Positions 10,354 to 19,248 of a stretch of DNA of 64,000 nt are shown one piece after another. This DNA comes from Paraburkholderia sp. DHOC27. Its GTDB lineage: Bacteria > Pseudomonadota > Gammaproteobacteria > Burkholderiales > Burkholderiaceae. The position numbers and the translations under genes are program-made. The stretch is taken from assembly GCF_003429005.1 (NCBI RefSeq), contig NZ_QVQV01000002.1:655700-719699 (forward strand). Direction: 5' to 3'. Positions within the stretch are counted from its first letter, which is position 1, and every line of letters begins with the position of its first letter. Below the pieces are notes generated by a model. That model did not search any database and was not told the DNA's origin. It saw nothing but the letters and a program-made list of their open reading frames with translations.

Positions 10354-10431
10354 CCTGAGCGGGTCGCCTGAGCGGGTCGCCTGAGCGGGTCGCCTGAGCG
10401 GGTCGCCTGAGCGGGTCGCCTGAGCGGGTCG
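10354..10431. repeat. Six perfect tandem copies of a 13-bp unit
   Basis: The unit CCTGAGCGGGTCG is repeated six times without a mismatch at 10354-10431, about 80 bp after the pdxY stop codon and 60 bp beyond the end of the convergent small gene. The period is not a multiple of three and there are no spacers, so it is neither coding nor CRISPR. Perfect identity suggests recent slippage and probable length variation between strains. Confidence 0.95.
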
Positions 10432-10491
10432 CCCGAAACGAACAGCGAATGGCAGGCGGTCTAAAACAGCAGCCCGCCTCAACCCCCTCTC

Positions 10492-10662
10492 TCAGATCGC
10501 CTTGGCGATCTTGACGTCTTTCACGTCCTTAACGTGCCCGGCGATCTCCGCCATCACTTGTGCACGGGTCAAACCAGCAGCCTGCGCGATCGACGGCGCT
10601 ACCGTCACTGCACCGGCAATGGTCAGCGCCACTGCGCCAACCACGAACCAAACGCCCTTCAT
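10492..10662 (-). CDS. Small exported protein (56 aa), DUF4148-like
   Basis: A 56-residue ORF with a clear signal peptide (MKGVWFVVGAVALTIAGAV, cleavage about Ala26-Ala29) and a short mature part starting GLTRAQVMAEI. The LTRAQV-AE block is the hallmark of the small periplasmic DUF4148-type proteins that are abundant in Burkholderiales, though this one is shorter and lacks the usual GY ending. AGGAGA sits 8 nt before the ATG. The mature part is lysine-rich with a VKDVKDVKI repeat. Function is unknown. Confidence 0.75.
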   Translation of the reverse strand: MKGVWFVVGAVALTIAGAVTVAPSIAQAAGLTRAQVMAEIAGHVKDVKDVKIAKAI

Positions 10663-10889
10663 GACACTTTCTCCTGATTAGTCTGATCAATGAATGGATC
10701 AGCGCAAAGCCCACGATTTTAACGGTATTAGGGTTTTCTCGCATCCGGCACCGCGGGCATAGACTCTGCGGGAGGCCGTGCGTTGAGACATCCGGCTGAC
10801 GCATGACTGTCAGCCGCTCGTCCTATAATGCGTGCCGCGCGGTGCACGCCCCTTTCTTCAAGCACCCGCTCAAGGCAAACGAGGTTCAG

Positions 10890-11351
10890 ATGGACGGTCA
10901 TATCCGCAGCGAGCGGGAAGAGTATTTCGAGGAGCTGTGCATCAGCGTCGATGCCGACGAAGCGCACGAGCAGGAAGCGATCGAATACTTCGAAAATCAG
11001 TTCAACGAGGCCGACTTCGATCCCGCGCAGTGGCTCGATATCGCGCTCTACTATTCGCCGGCCGTAGCGCGCGGCATCATCGATCTGGTCACGCAGGAAG
11101 ACAAGTCGCGCAGCAATATCGCCGAGGTGATCGCGGACAATCTGGACATCTCGTATGGTGCGGACGAATGCGCACAGTTTGCCGAGACGATCCAGTTCGC
11201 GCTGGCCAATGGCGTGCCGGTCGATCTCGACCTGGTGCTCGACGGCTGCCAGCGCGCCATCGACGATCTCGAGACCTGGGCCGACGAGGAAACCCTCGAA
11301 CCGCTGCAGCGTCTGCGCGAAGAAGTGCTGCGCCTGCAAGGCGAGGAATAA
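10890..11351 (+). CDS. Conserved hypothetical acidic protein
   Basis: A very acidic soluble protein of 153 residues, rich in Asp and Glu and predicted to be mostly helical, that I do not recognise by function. Homologues of this kind occur across Burkholderia as hypothetical proteins. I chose the ATG at 10890 (MDGHIRSEREEYFEE) because GAGG lies 6 nt upstream; the frame is open back to 10803, but that extension is basic and Cys-containing, unlike the rest. No signal peptide or membrane segment is present. The genes on either side are unrelated. Confidence 0.75.
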   Translation: MDGHIRSEREEYFEELCISVDADEAHEQEAIEYFENQFNEADFDPAQWLDIALYYSPAVARGIIDLVTQEDKSRSNIAEVIADNLDISYGADECAQFAETIQFALANGVPVDLDLVLDGCQRAIDDLETWADEETLEPLQRLREEVLRLQGEE

Positions 11352-11910
11352 GCGTTCGGCGCGCCGTCGTGCGCGCCGCCATCCCTCCTCTTTTCCGCGT
11401 CCCCTTCCGCCCTTCTGCCTCCGCTGGCCACCCTCCGTGTGCCGGCGTCAGCGCAGCGCCCGTGTGCCAACTTCCGCACGCACGACCCGCGTGAGACACA
11501 GCCCCGGCGCGCCCCGCCCGGTCCCTGTGCTGAAATCCGCATCCAAAGCGCCGCGAACTGCCAAGACGCCCGCAAATTGGCTTTCTATATTCGCGCCAGA
11601 TTGAGCGGTGAATGCCTGAGCGGTGCAGGCCGCGACGGGCAGTGTCAACGCAACGGGCTGCGGGCTGCCAGCCGCGCTTCTGCGGCGCGCCAGTCCCCGT
11701 GTTTTCCAGCATTGTTTCCGGGCTACGATCGTCCGTACCCTGAGGCAGTTCGGACCCCTTTGAAGGAAGCCACGCGCGCGTCTCACCTTTCGATCCAGCG
11801 TCACCGTCGTACCTGGCCATCAAGCAACCTCCGGGGAAATCTGGCCAGTCGCAACCCTAGTCGGCCGCACAGCTTTTCATAACCTGAACCTGTCGATGCA
11901 AGGAGAGACC
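11352..11910. other. Intergenic region upstream of the LivK-type gene
   Basis: About 560 bp in which several overlapping short frames occur on both strands, none with a ribosome site or recognisable product. It presumably holds the promoter of the binding-protein gene at 11911. I saw nothing else I can support. Confidence 0.5.
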
Positions 11911-13065
11911 ATGAGTCTTCGCAACACGCTGAAACCCCTCACGATGCTGTTGGGCGCCATCCTCACGGTTGCGCCGCTGTCCAGCTACGCGGACGATCTG
12001 CCGGTGAAAATCGGTTTCGCGGCACCGCTGACGGGCGTCAACGCCGGCTACGGCAAGGATCTGGAAGACGGCGTGCTGCTCGCCATCGAGGAAGCCAACG
12101 CGCAGAAGATCAAGATCGGCAATCAGGTCGCCAACTTCCAGCTGGTTTCGGAAGACGATCAGGCCGACCCGCGCATCGGCGTGCAGGCCGCGCAAAAACT
12201 GGTGGATGCACAGGTCTCCGTGGTGGTGGGCCACTTCAATTCGGGCACCACGATCCCCGCCTCGCAGGTCTATGAGCAGGCCGGCATTCCGGTGATCGAC
12301 CCAGCCGCCACCAATCCGATCATCACCGGACGCGGCTTTGCCAACACCTTCATGGTGATCTCCACCGACGCGCAAAACGCCGGCAACGCAGGCGCCTACG
12401 CGGTGGACGTGACCAAGGCCAAGCGCATCGCCATCTTCGACGACCGCACTGCGTTCGGTCAGGGCGAAGCGGTCGAGTTCGAGAAGGCGGTGAAAGCGCA
12501 CGGCGGCAATATCGTCGCGCACGAGTACACCGACAACCAGGCCGTCGACTTCAGCACGCAGCTCACCGCGATCAAGGCCACCAACGCCGATCTGATCTTC
12601 TTCGCGGGTCTCGACACGCAAGCGGCGGGCGTCGCCAAGCGCATGAAGCAACTCGGCCTCACCGCGCAACTGGTGGGGGGCGGCGGCGTGATGGATCCGG
12701 AGTTCATCAAGCTCGCCGGTGATGCCGCCGAAGGCGCGATGGCCTGGGAATATGGCCGCCCGCTCGCGCAACTGCCGGGCGGCGGAGCCTTCTCGGCGAA
12801 GTTCAAGAAGCGTTTTGGCGTGGACATCCTCTCGTACGCGCCGTTTGGCTATGACGCCGCGTGGGCCGCGATCAAGGCGATGGAACAGGCCAAGTCGACT
12901 TCGCCGGCGGTGTATCGTCCGGTGCTCAAGACCATCAGCTTCGACGGCGTGACCGGTCCGATTGCCTTCGACGCCAATGGCTCGCTGAAGAACGCTGGCT
13001 CGACGCTGTATCAGGTAAAGAGCGGCACGTGGGTGCCGATCGTGACGAAGGGCGGCGGCAACTGA
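11911..13065 (+). CDS. Branched-chain amino acid ABC transporter, periplasmic binding protein
   Basis: A 384-residue LivK/LivJ-type periplasmic binding protein. The signal peptide covers about residues 1-28 (cleavage near SSYADD). The mature start LPVKIGFAAPLTGVNAGYGKD and the GHFNSGTTIPASQVYEQAGIPVIDP block are classic for leucine/isoleucine/valine binding. The ATG at 11911 follows AGGAGAGACC; a frame open to 11896 is less likely. No livHMGF permease or ATPase genes are nearby, so it is an orphan that probably works with a transporter encoded elsewhere. Exact ligand cannot be read. Confidence 0.88.
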   Translation: MSLRNTLKPLTMLLGAILTVAPLSSYADDLPVKIGFAAPLTGVNAGYGKDLEDGVLLAIEEANAQKIKIGNQVANFQLVSEDDQADPRIGVQAAQKLVDAQVSVVVGHFNSGTTIPASQVYEQAGIPVIDPAATNPIITGRGFANTFMVISTDAQNAGNAGAYAVDVTKAKRIAIFDDRTAFGQGEAVEFEKAVKAHGGNIVAHEYTDNQAVDFSTQLTAIKATNADLIFFAGLDTQAAGVAKRMKQLGLTAQLVGGGGVMDPEFIKLAGDAAEGAMAWEYGRPLAQLPGGGAFSAKFKKRFGVDILSYAPFGYDAAWAAIKAMEQAKSTSPAVYRPVLKTISFDGVTGPIAFDANGSLKNAGSTLYQVKSGTWVPIVTKGGGN

Positions 13066-13074
13066 TGTTGCCCG

Positions 13075-13095
13075 GGCAGGCCGTTCTGGCCTGCC
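13075..13095. terminator. Hairpin between convergent genes
   Basis: GGCAGGCC (13075-13082) and GGCCTGCC (13088-13095) form a perfect 8-bp GC-rich stem with a 5-nt loop, 10 nt after the binding-protein stop and 14 nt before the end of the convergent transglutaminase-like gene. There is no strong T-tract on either side, so it is a probable but imperfect shared terminator. Confidence 0.55.
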
Positions 13096-13108
13096 GTCCC
13101 CACGTCTT

Positions 13109-15139
13109 TCACGTAGCCGCGCCGCTGCTGCGGCCCGGCTGCGCAAAACGATAGACGCGCGGCGTCGCCTTCACCACCACCTGTGACAGCGCATCGCGCT
13201 CGATCCTGTCGAGCGACGCACGCATCTCATCGAACGCTTCCGGCGAGCAGACCTGGTGCCCGAACTGCGCCCGCAGGCGGCGCGTGATCTGCAACACCCG
13301 CGACTGCGGATCGAACACATAGTGCGACGCGTAATCGAAGTAGCCGTCCTGCACGATCGTGTCAGAGGGCAGATCGGTGATACGCACCGTGTCCGGCAAC
13401 GTAATCTCAGCGGTCTCATCGAAGTCGCCGCCAATACAAACCCACGGTTGCGTGCGTTGCGGCTCGGCAAGCCATGACTGCACCTGGCTCGCAATGCCAC
13501 CCGAAAGACTGCTGAGCGCGGGCAGCGCAGTCGTGCCGTCCGTCCAGGTGAAGTGGGCGAGCGCGCCCTGAATCGTGGTGGTGAATGGACCTCCGGTGGT
13601 CGCGACGTCGCTGGTGCGCAGTCGCGCGGTGCCATGCAGACCGGTTTGCAACAGCCGGCTCGCGGCTACCTGCTGCGCCCGCTGATGCGTGGCGCGGCGA
13701 AACATGTTGCGCTCGGGTTCAGCGGTGGCGCCACCGTCTTCCACACGATACGCGTACGAAGCCGCCCCGCTCTCGTCCACGTCGATCTGCAGACGTACCG
13801 AGCGCGAGCGCGCTTGCACGGCAGGCGTGCGCGACATCGTGCCATCATCGACCAGCAACACGGGACGGTCCATCACCACGGCCGGCAAAAAGCCAAACTC
13901 GGTGCCACCCGCCGTCGTGTCAGCAAACTGCTTCAGCTCGGGTATCCAGACGATGGCATGGTTGATCGCGCTCGCGCCATACCCCGGCACATCCGGCAAC
14001 ACGTAGTACGGGCCGAGGTTGAGCAGCACCGCCTCGCTCTTGATGCCCACCGCCTTGAGCAGCGCCGTATAGAGCGCGACATGATCCTTGCAGTCGCCGT
14101 AGCGGTTGCGCAGGATATCGCTCGCCTTGTGCGGTATCGCGGCGGTCTCGCCGAGAAAGAGCGCGACGTAGCGAATGTTGAGCCGCACCCAGTCGTACAG
14201 GAGGCGGGCTTTCTCGCGTGGGTCGCTGGTGCCGGCCGTCAGCGACTGGGCGAGCTGCACGATGGCCGGATCGCTCATGGTGGCGTCCGCGGCCGGTCCC
14301 CTGTAACGCGCGGCGAACGCGGCGTAGTCCGGCACGGTGCTCACCATCAGCCGGTCGCCCCAGCTTTCATAACCCACCGCACCGGATTCGATGCGCGCAT
14401 AGGGTCCATGACGATAGTCGAACTCATAGCGCGTGCGGCCGTTTTCCGTGACCGGCGGCACCTCGACGTAGCCGCGCGCATCCGCATACAGCGGAACGTC
14501 GGCGGGCAGATCGAAGATCAGACGCTGCATCTCCACCGGATCGAGCGAGGGTTCCACGAGGTACGCGAACGTACCGGCCTGCAAGGGCTTGCTGCGCGTC
14601 TTGCTGAACGCCAGATGCACGCGCGAGCCCGCTTCGACGCCGGGAAAAATCACCGTGCGCAATACGCCGTCCTCGAAAGTCGGTGCACCTGCCGAACGCG
14701 GTTCCTGCACATCGCGAATGCCGTCCGGGCCGACCTTGTGCACGGTCCCGTCTGGATCGATGGTTTCGGCGGCGAGCAGCTGCACCTGCTCGATGTCCTT
14801 GTTGAACCAGACATAGCGTTGGGCGATATCGTCGACGCCGCTCTCGCTGTTGGCGCGCAAGACGGTGTCGTCGTGTTCCTCCACCGAGCCATCCTTCTGG
14901 ATAACGAAGTAATGCACGTCGCGCTCCATGCTGAACGGCGCGGTGTCGTCGGTTGCGGAAGCGTCGTCGGCCCATGCGGGCGCGCTGAAACATGCGCCGG
15001 TGAGACAGATAGCAGCGATCCACGTTTGCAGCGCGCTTCGGCATGCGTGCAGCGACTCGCGCTGCAACCGGCGTCGCAGCACGCGGCACCACGGTCGACG
15101 CCACAGGCGGCCGCTCATCCCCGGCATGCGTCGCCCCAT
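13109..15139 (-). CDS. Exported transglutaminase-like protein with DUF3857-type N-terminal domain
   Basis: A 676-residue protein with a membrane or signal segment at about 38-57 (ICLTGACFSAPAWA), then a DUF3857-like beta domain (about 70-280) and a transglutaminase-like domain. The catalytic triad is visible as Cys350 in RYGDCKDH, His394 in INHAIVWI and Asp407 in FADTTAG. Family members are cell-envelope proteins of unknown substrate. Internal starts at 15127 (MPGM) or 15118 (MSGR) would shorten the very basic leader and may be the real ones. The gene is convergent with the LivK-type gene and sits upstream of nothing co-directional, so it is probably a single unit. Confidence 0.8.
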   Translation of the reverse strand: MGRRMPGMSGRLWRRPWCRVLRRRLQRESLHACRSALQTWIAAICLTGACFSAPAWADDASATDDTAPFSMERDVHYFVIQKDGSVEEHDDTVLRANSESGVDDIAQRYVWFNKDIEQVQLLAAETIDPDGTVHKVGPDGIRDVQEPRSAGAPTFEDGVLRTVIFPGVEAGSRVHLAFSKTRSKPLQAGTFAYLVEPSLDPVEMQRLIFDLPADVPLYADARGYVEVPPVTENGRTRYEFDYRHGPYARIESGAVGYESWGDRLMVSTVPDYAAFAARYRGPAADATMSDPAIVQLAQSLTAGTSDPREKARLLYDWVRLNIRYVALFLGETAAIPHKASDILRNRYGDCKDHVALYTALLKAVGIKSEAVLLNLGPYYVLPDVPGYGASAINHAIVWIPELKQFADTTAGGTEFGFLPAVVMDRPVLLVDDGTMSRTPAVQARSRSVRLQIDVDESGAASYAYRVEDGGATAEPERNMFRRATHQRAQQVAASRLLQTGLHGTARLRTSDVATTGGPFTTTIQGALAHFTWTDGTTALPALSSLSGGIASQVQSWLAEPQRTQPWVCIGGDFDETAEITLPDTVRITDLPSDTIVQDGYFDYASHYVFDPQSRVLQITRRLRAQFGHQVCSPEAFDEMRASLDRIERDALSQVVVKATPRVYRFAQPGRSSGAAT

Positions 15140-15273
15140 GCACGCGGCGTCAAGCCAAGCGCGTATGGCAGGTCAGCGGCAATGTTTCCCAAGATCGCAC
15201 CTCTTCCAGTCGGTTTGATGGTTGTAGCACATCGCGGTTCTTCGCACCGGGCCTCGTCGGGACTCATCGCGGT

Positions 15274-16656
15274 TCATCGCAGTTCATCACCCTCATCGTG
15301 CGCAAGCTGGGTGAAAAAGAACAGCGAGCAGAACGTCATCAGCCCGATCACCACGAAGGCCGGAGAGAAATCGTGCGAGGTCAGATGGGCCGCGCTGCCG
15401 CCATGCAGCCGCGCGGTCAATGTCACGAGCGAAGCGGCGAACGCCACCCCAAGACTGATCGACAACTGCTGCGCCATGCTCGACAGCGCCGTGGCGCGGC
15501 TCATCAGCGGTTTGGGCACGTCAGAGTAACCGAGCGTATTGAGCGACACCATACACAGGGAATTGAACAGGCCGCCGAACAGCAGCACGACGAAAATCAG
15601 CAGATGCGGTGTGCCTGGCCGAAACAGCCCATAGCAGATATAGAAGCAGCCGGTGATGAGCGTGGCGCCGATCAGCAGCTTGCGAAAGCCGATGCGGCGA
15701 ATGGCCCGTTGCATGATGCCGCGCACGCTGAGCGAGCCCACCGCCGTCGCCACGCTGAGCGAGCCCGATTGCAGCGGCGAAAGCCCGAACCCGAGTTGCA
15801 GCATCAACGGCATCAGGAATGGCGAGGCGCCGATCGCGATGCGCATGGGCATGCCGCCCACCACCGAGGTCCGATAGGTCTTGTAGCGCAGCAAACCTGG
15901 ATCGATGATGGCGTCCGCGTGGCGGCGGCTGTAAAGCCAGTAGCTCAGCAACGACAGCAAGCCGCCGCCCGCGAGCGCGATGGTGACGGCTTGCGGCACC
16001 AGACCGCGCCCGGCCGTGTCGAGACCGCCGACCATCCCCACGAGCCCCGCGGACAGCAAAACGAAACCGGCCAGATCGAAGCGTTGATGCAGCGGCTCAT
16101 GGGTATCGTCGATGAAGCTCATGGCAGCGAGCACGCCGAGCACGCCGAACGGGATGTTCAGCAGGAAGATCCAGCGCCACGAAGCGATCGTCACCACCAG
16201 ACCGCCCAGCAACGGCCCCGCCACTCGCCCTACGGCGCCAGGCAGCGTGAACCAGACCATCGCCGCGACCATCCGCGCGGGTGGCACGCTGCGCAGCAGG
16301 ATCAACCGTCCGACCGGCACCATCATCGCGCCGCCCATGCCTTGCAACACGCGAAACACCACCAGTTGCGGCATGCTTTGCGCGAGCCCGCACAACGCGG
16401 ACCCTAGCGAAAACAACGCAATCGCCGTGCAGAACACCCGCCGCGCACCGTAGCGGTCCGCGAGCCAGCCGCTCGCCGGCAGAAACACCGCGAGACTCAG
16501 CAGATAGGAGGTAATGGCCAGGTTCAGGTGCAGGGTCTGGACATCGAGCGAGCGGGCGATGGATGGCAACGCCGTCGCCATGATCGACGTGTCGAGGTTT
16601 TGCAGGAACAGCGGACAGGCGACGATGATTGGAATGAGTCGGGAGCGGTCGGTCAT
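15274..16656 (-). CDS. MFS multidrug exporter, DHA2 family (MdtD-like)
   Basis: A 460-residue inner-membrane transporter of the major facilitator superfamily. The N-terminal FLQNLDTSIMATALPSIA segment, the ASGWLADRYGARRVF motif between helices 2 and 3, and the GPLLGG motif of helix 5 mark drug:H+ antiporters of the DHA2 type. The protein most resembles E. coli MdtD in these regions. About 13-14 membrane helices are expected. It is followed on the same strand by the transglutaminase-like gene with a 134-bp gap. No adjacent regulator of the TetR or MarR type is present. Substrate unknown. Confidence 0.85.
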   Translation of the reverse strand: MTDRSRLIPIIVACPLFLQNLDTSIMATALPSIARSLDVQTLHLNLAITSYLLSLAVFLPASGWLADRYGARRVFCTAIALFSLGSALCGLAQSMPQLVVFRVLQGMGGAMMVPVGRLILLRSVPPARMVAAMVWFTLPGAVGRVAGPLLGGLVVTIASWRWIFLLNIPFGVLGVLAAMSFIDDTHEPLHQRFDLAGFVLLSAGLVGMVGGLDTAGRGLVPQAVTIALAGGGLLSLLSYWLYSRRHADAIIDPGLLRYKTYRTSVVGGMPMRIAIGASPFLMPLMLQLGFGLSPLQSGSLSVATAVGSLSVRGIMQRAIRRIGFRKLLIGATLITGCFYICYGLFRPGTPHLLIFVVLLFGGLFNSLCMVSLNTLGYSDVPKPLMSRATALSSMAQQLSISLGVAFAASLVTLTARLHGGSAAHLTSHDFSPAFVVIGLMTFCSLFFFTQLAHDEGDELR

Positions 16657-16756
16657 AGGCGGTGTTTTACCGCAAGACGCCGCGTGCGCACAACCCGACT
16701 CCGGCGCAACGCAGGATTGTCAAAAGCGTGAGGAGTGGAGAGGCCTCGGCGACGCC

Positions 16757-17422
16757 CTACTCGCCTTCGCCGAGGCGCACGAGCAACGCCTGCAGCTTTT
16801 CCACATGCCGCATCAGCAGATGACGATGCTTCTCGATCTGTTCGAGCCGGCCCGCAAGATCGGCGTGCAGGGTGTCCTCGAGTTCGGCGGCGGCCATCAC
16901 GTCTTCCACCTTGGCCCGCACCACGTTCAGTTCCACGGGTGGATGCGCCAGATAGCGTTCGAGGCGCCGCACGTCCTGCACCGCCAGATCACGCACCTTG
17001 CGAAAGTGCGCCTGACGGCGATGCGCTTCGGCGTCGAAGCTCTCGTCTTCGACGCGCCGCGGGTTGCCCGGCTGGCCGAAGATCGGCTCGGGCGGCCGCA
17101 GGACCGACTTCTTGCGCGCGGGGTGCGCCGTGCCGCGAAAGCGCGCGAGCGGCGTCTCGTTGTCGATCGCTTCGCGGGCATTGGCGGGAATGTCGTGCTC
17201 CTCGTGCACCGTGTCCATCCATCCTGCCGGCAGACCCGTGACGGCTTCGACGCCACGCACGAACTCCATGTTGAATTCGCGCTGACCGGCCAGCATCAGT
17301 TTCAGGTAGCTGGCGGAGAACGTCATCATGCGTGCGAGACGCGTCGCTGCGCCCACCTCGCGCGTCAGTACCGTCAGGTTGGCCCGCCAGACCGGCAGCA
17401 GGGGTTCATCGGAATCGTCCAT
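16757..17422 (-). CDS. Hypothetical protein, possible XRE-like HTH N-terminus
   Basis: A 221-residue soluble protein. Residues about 15-60 (TRLARMMTFSASYLKLMLAG, then a GVEAVTGLPAGWMD block) resemble a lambda-repressor-type HTH in which a helix pair is followed by a G-R/E-F-xx-E motif. The C-terminal third (about 140-221) is helical and heptad-like. I chose the ATG at 17422 (MDDSDEPLLP) with GGAAG 8 nt upstream; an ATG at 17437 is an alternative. The same frame stays open to 17866 but that part is basic, low in helix and has no ribosome site, so I exclude it. A DNA-binding role is inference. Confidence 0.6.
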   Translation of the reverse strand: MDDSDEPLLPVWRANLTVLTREVGAATRLARMMTFSASYLKLMLAGQREFNMEFVRGVEAVTGLPAGWMDTVHEEHDIPANAREAIDNETPLARFRGTAHPARKKSVLRPPEPIFGQPGNPRRVEDESFDAEAHRRQAHFRKVRDLAVQDVRRLERYLAHPPVELNVVRAKVEDVMAAAELEDTLHADLAGRLEQIEKHRHLLMRHVEKLQALLVRLGEGE

Positions 17423-17914
17423 TGCGGGTTCTTCCATCTTGTCTCGCACGGTGAGTGTGACGTCTTGTGTAGCGCTTGATCTGATTTGATGTAGCCCTTC
17501 AGGTGACACTGCGCGCATCGTCTCGCTGAGAGCGTAGTCGCATAGCACGACCGCGCGCAACCGGGATGGTCCCGCAGTTGCACGCCCTTCCTGTTGACCG
17601 GTCCCTGTCAGGGACGTTCCGAAACGAGCGCCGAAACCAGCCGCTGCTTTACGCGGTTTCGTTAGACAAGACGCGCCACTGCGGACGTTTTTACCGAGGG
17701 GCAAACGGGTGTTTGGCAAGGCTGACAACAAATACTTCGCGAGACGCAAATCTGGCGGTAGTGGCTCCGGATAGCGGTTCCGTCCACTCAGTGTGTCACG
17801 CGCCACCAGACACAACCGGACATCTCCCAAGACGATTTCGCCGTCGCACCCAACCCGTCGCGGCACGCAACGTGCTGATCAGCATTCGCTGCTCACTAAC
17901 AAAAAGGAACCACG
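17423..17914. other. Intergenic region between divergent genes
   Basis: About 490 bp between the possible HTH gene (minus) and the small His-rich gene (plus). The minus-strand frame across it is open but I regard it as non-coding. No repeat or clear promoter seen. Confidence 0.5.
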
Positions 17915-18058
17915 ATGAAAAAAGCCATTTTTGCCGTTGCCGCCGCGCTGGTCACGATGAGCGCGTTTTCCAGCGCCGCCTACGCCGACGATCATGACCA
18001 TCATCCCGTGTGCCATCGCGTGCACGTGCATGGTCACTGGGAACGGCACTGCCATTAA
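17915..18058 (+). CDS. Small His-rich exported protein (HHHH-motif type)
   Basis: A 47-residue protein with a textbook signal peptide (MKKAIFAVAAALVTMSAFSS, cleavage after AYA at residue 24). The predicted mature peptide is only 23 residues yet has nine His and two Cys (Cys33, Cys46). This matches the tiny Burkholderia 'HHHH-motif' proteins. AAGGA precedes the ATG by 8 nt. A metal-binding or periplasmic metal-buffer role is plausible from composition but not established. It has its own strong terminator downstream and no operon partner. Confidence 0.85.
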   Translation: MKKAIFAVAAALVTMSAFSSAAYADDHDHHPVCHRVHVHGHWERHCH

Positions 18059-18199
18059 GATCGACGGCAGCACGGGTGAGTTTGCTGCTGCCGGATTCGC
18101 GTGTTTTTCGTAGGGCAGGTGTCTGTCGCGGATGTCGGATCATGCGCACGCCAGAGCGGGCGTAGGGCCACCACTCCACGTCGAGTCACCAAAACAAAG

Positions 18200-18231
18200 C
18201 GGCCCTTGGTGTGCTTGCACGCCAAGGGCCG
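18200..18231. terminator. Bidirectional rho-independent terminator
   Basis: A 15-bp stem (18200-18214 with 18217-18231) has one G-U pair. TCTTTC follows on the plus strand, and on the minus strand a T-rich GCTTTGTTTTGG follows. It lies between the His-rich gene (plus) and hutG (minus), which converge, so it can end transcription from both sides. Confidence 0.88.
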
Positions 18232-18325
18232 TCTTTCATGAAGGCTTTACACGCGCCTTCGTTACATCGCGACGCAAACGCGCCGCGCAAGTTCGCGGCA
18301 CAGGAAGCGCTTCGCAGAGCGACAT

Positions 18326-19141
18326 CTAGGCCGACTCTACACGCTCCAATGCAGTCTTTACCAATGCCTCCAGCAACGGCTCGACCTGGGCCGCACGCGT
18401 TTCGTCATACGCATACGGCATCTGCTCTTCCATGTACGTGATCTGCGTGAGTTCGAGCTGAACCGCGTGGATGCCCTGCGCGGGTTGCCCATACTGCCGC
18501 GTGATATAGCCGCCCTTGAAGCGCCCATTCGCAATCGACGTATACGGGCCGCCATGCCGCTCCACCACCGTGGCAAGCGCCTCGGCCAACCCCGCGACCG
18601 CGCTCGCGCCGTTGGCCGTGCCGAAGTTGAAGTCCGGCAGTCGGCCTTCGAAAAAACGCGGGACGTGTGAGCGGATCGAATGCGCCTCCCACAACAGCAC
18701 CTTGCCGTGCTGCGCCTTGAGTTTCGCGAGATGCGCGGCCAGTGCGTCGTGATACGGCTTCCAGTATGCCTCGCGACGACGCGCGATTTCGGCTTCGTCG
18801 GGCAGATGACCGTCGCGGTACAGCGGCTCCTTGTCGAACGTATCGACAGGCAGCAGACCGGTGGTGTCCTGCCCCGGATAGAGATTGGCGCCATCGGGCG
18901 GACGGTTCAGGTCGATCACATAGCGCGCATGAGTCGGCATGAGAACCGACGCGCCTTGACGCTGCGCGAAGGCGTACAAACGGTCGAGGTGCCAGTCGCA
19001 ATCTTCGGTGCGCTGCGCGGCGGGTGTCATGGTCGCGGCGATATCCTCGGGGATGCGCGTGCCCACGTGCGGAATCGAAATCAGCAGCGGCAGGCTTCCC
19101 TCGTGCAGCGAGAACACCGGCAAAGTATTTGAAGCAGTCAT
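18326..19141 (-). CDS. hutG: N-formylglutamate deformylase
   Basis: HutG hydrolyses N-formylglutamate to glutamate and formate, the last step of the HutF/HutG branch of histidine degradation. The 271-residue length is normal. The N-terminal SLPLLISIPHVGTRIPEDI, the DWHLDRLY block and LNRPPDG are diagnostic. It is the last gene of the hut operon on the minus strand, 107 bp after hutF, and is closed off by the bidirectional terminator at 18200. Confidence 0.95.
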   Translation of the reverse strand: MTASNTLPVFSLHEGSLPLLISIPHVGTRIPEDIAATMTPAAQRTEDCDWHLDRLYAFAQRQGASVLMPTHARYVIDLNRPPDGANLYPGQDTTGLLPVDTFDKEPLYRDGHLPDEAEIARRREAYWKPYHDALAAHLAKLKAQHGKVLLWEAHSIRSHVPRFFEGRLPDFNFGTANGASAVAGLAEALATVVERHGGPYTSIANGRFKGGYITRQYGQPAQGIHAVQLELTQITYMEEQMPYAYDETRAAQVEPLLEALVKTALERVESA

Positions 19142-19248
19142 GTCAGTCCGGAGTCGATGAATCGGGATGGATTTACGCTCGATGAAGTCCGTATGGCTAA
19201 CCCAAGAGGCGTCAATGCCTCGTCTGGGTCATTGCGCCCTGGCCATGG

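Noticed and set aside
10354..10431. Possible CRISPR array
   Set aside because: Copies are directly adjacent with no spacers and the unit is only 13 bp.
13553..15529. 658-codon plus-strand ORF opposite the transglutaminase-like gene
   Set aside because: The minus-strand product has a complete Cys-His-Asp triad; the plus-strand product has Arg- and His-rich shadow composition.
17438..17866. Upstream extension of the possible XRE-like gene
   Set aside because: Open by chance; basic and unlike the rest of the protein, with a better start downstream.
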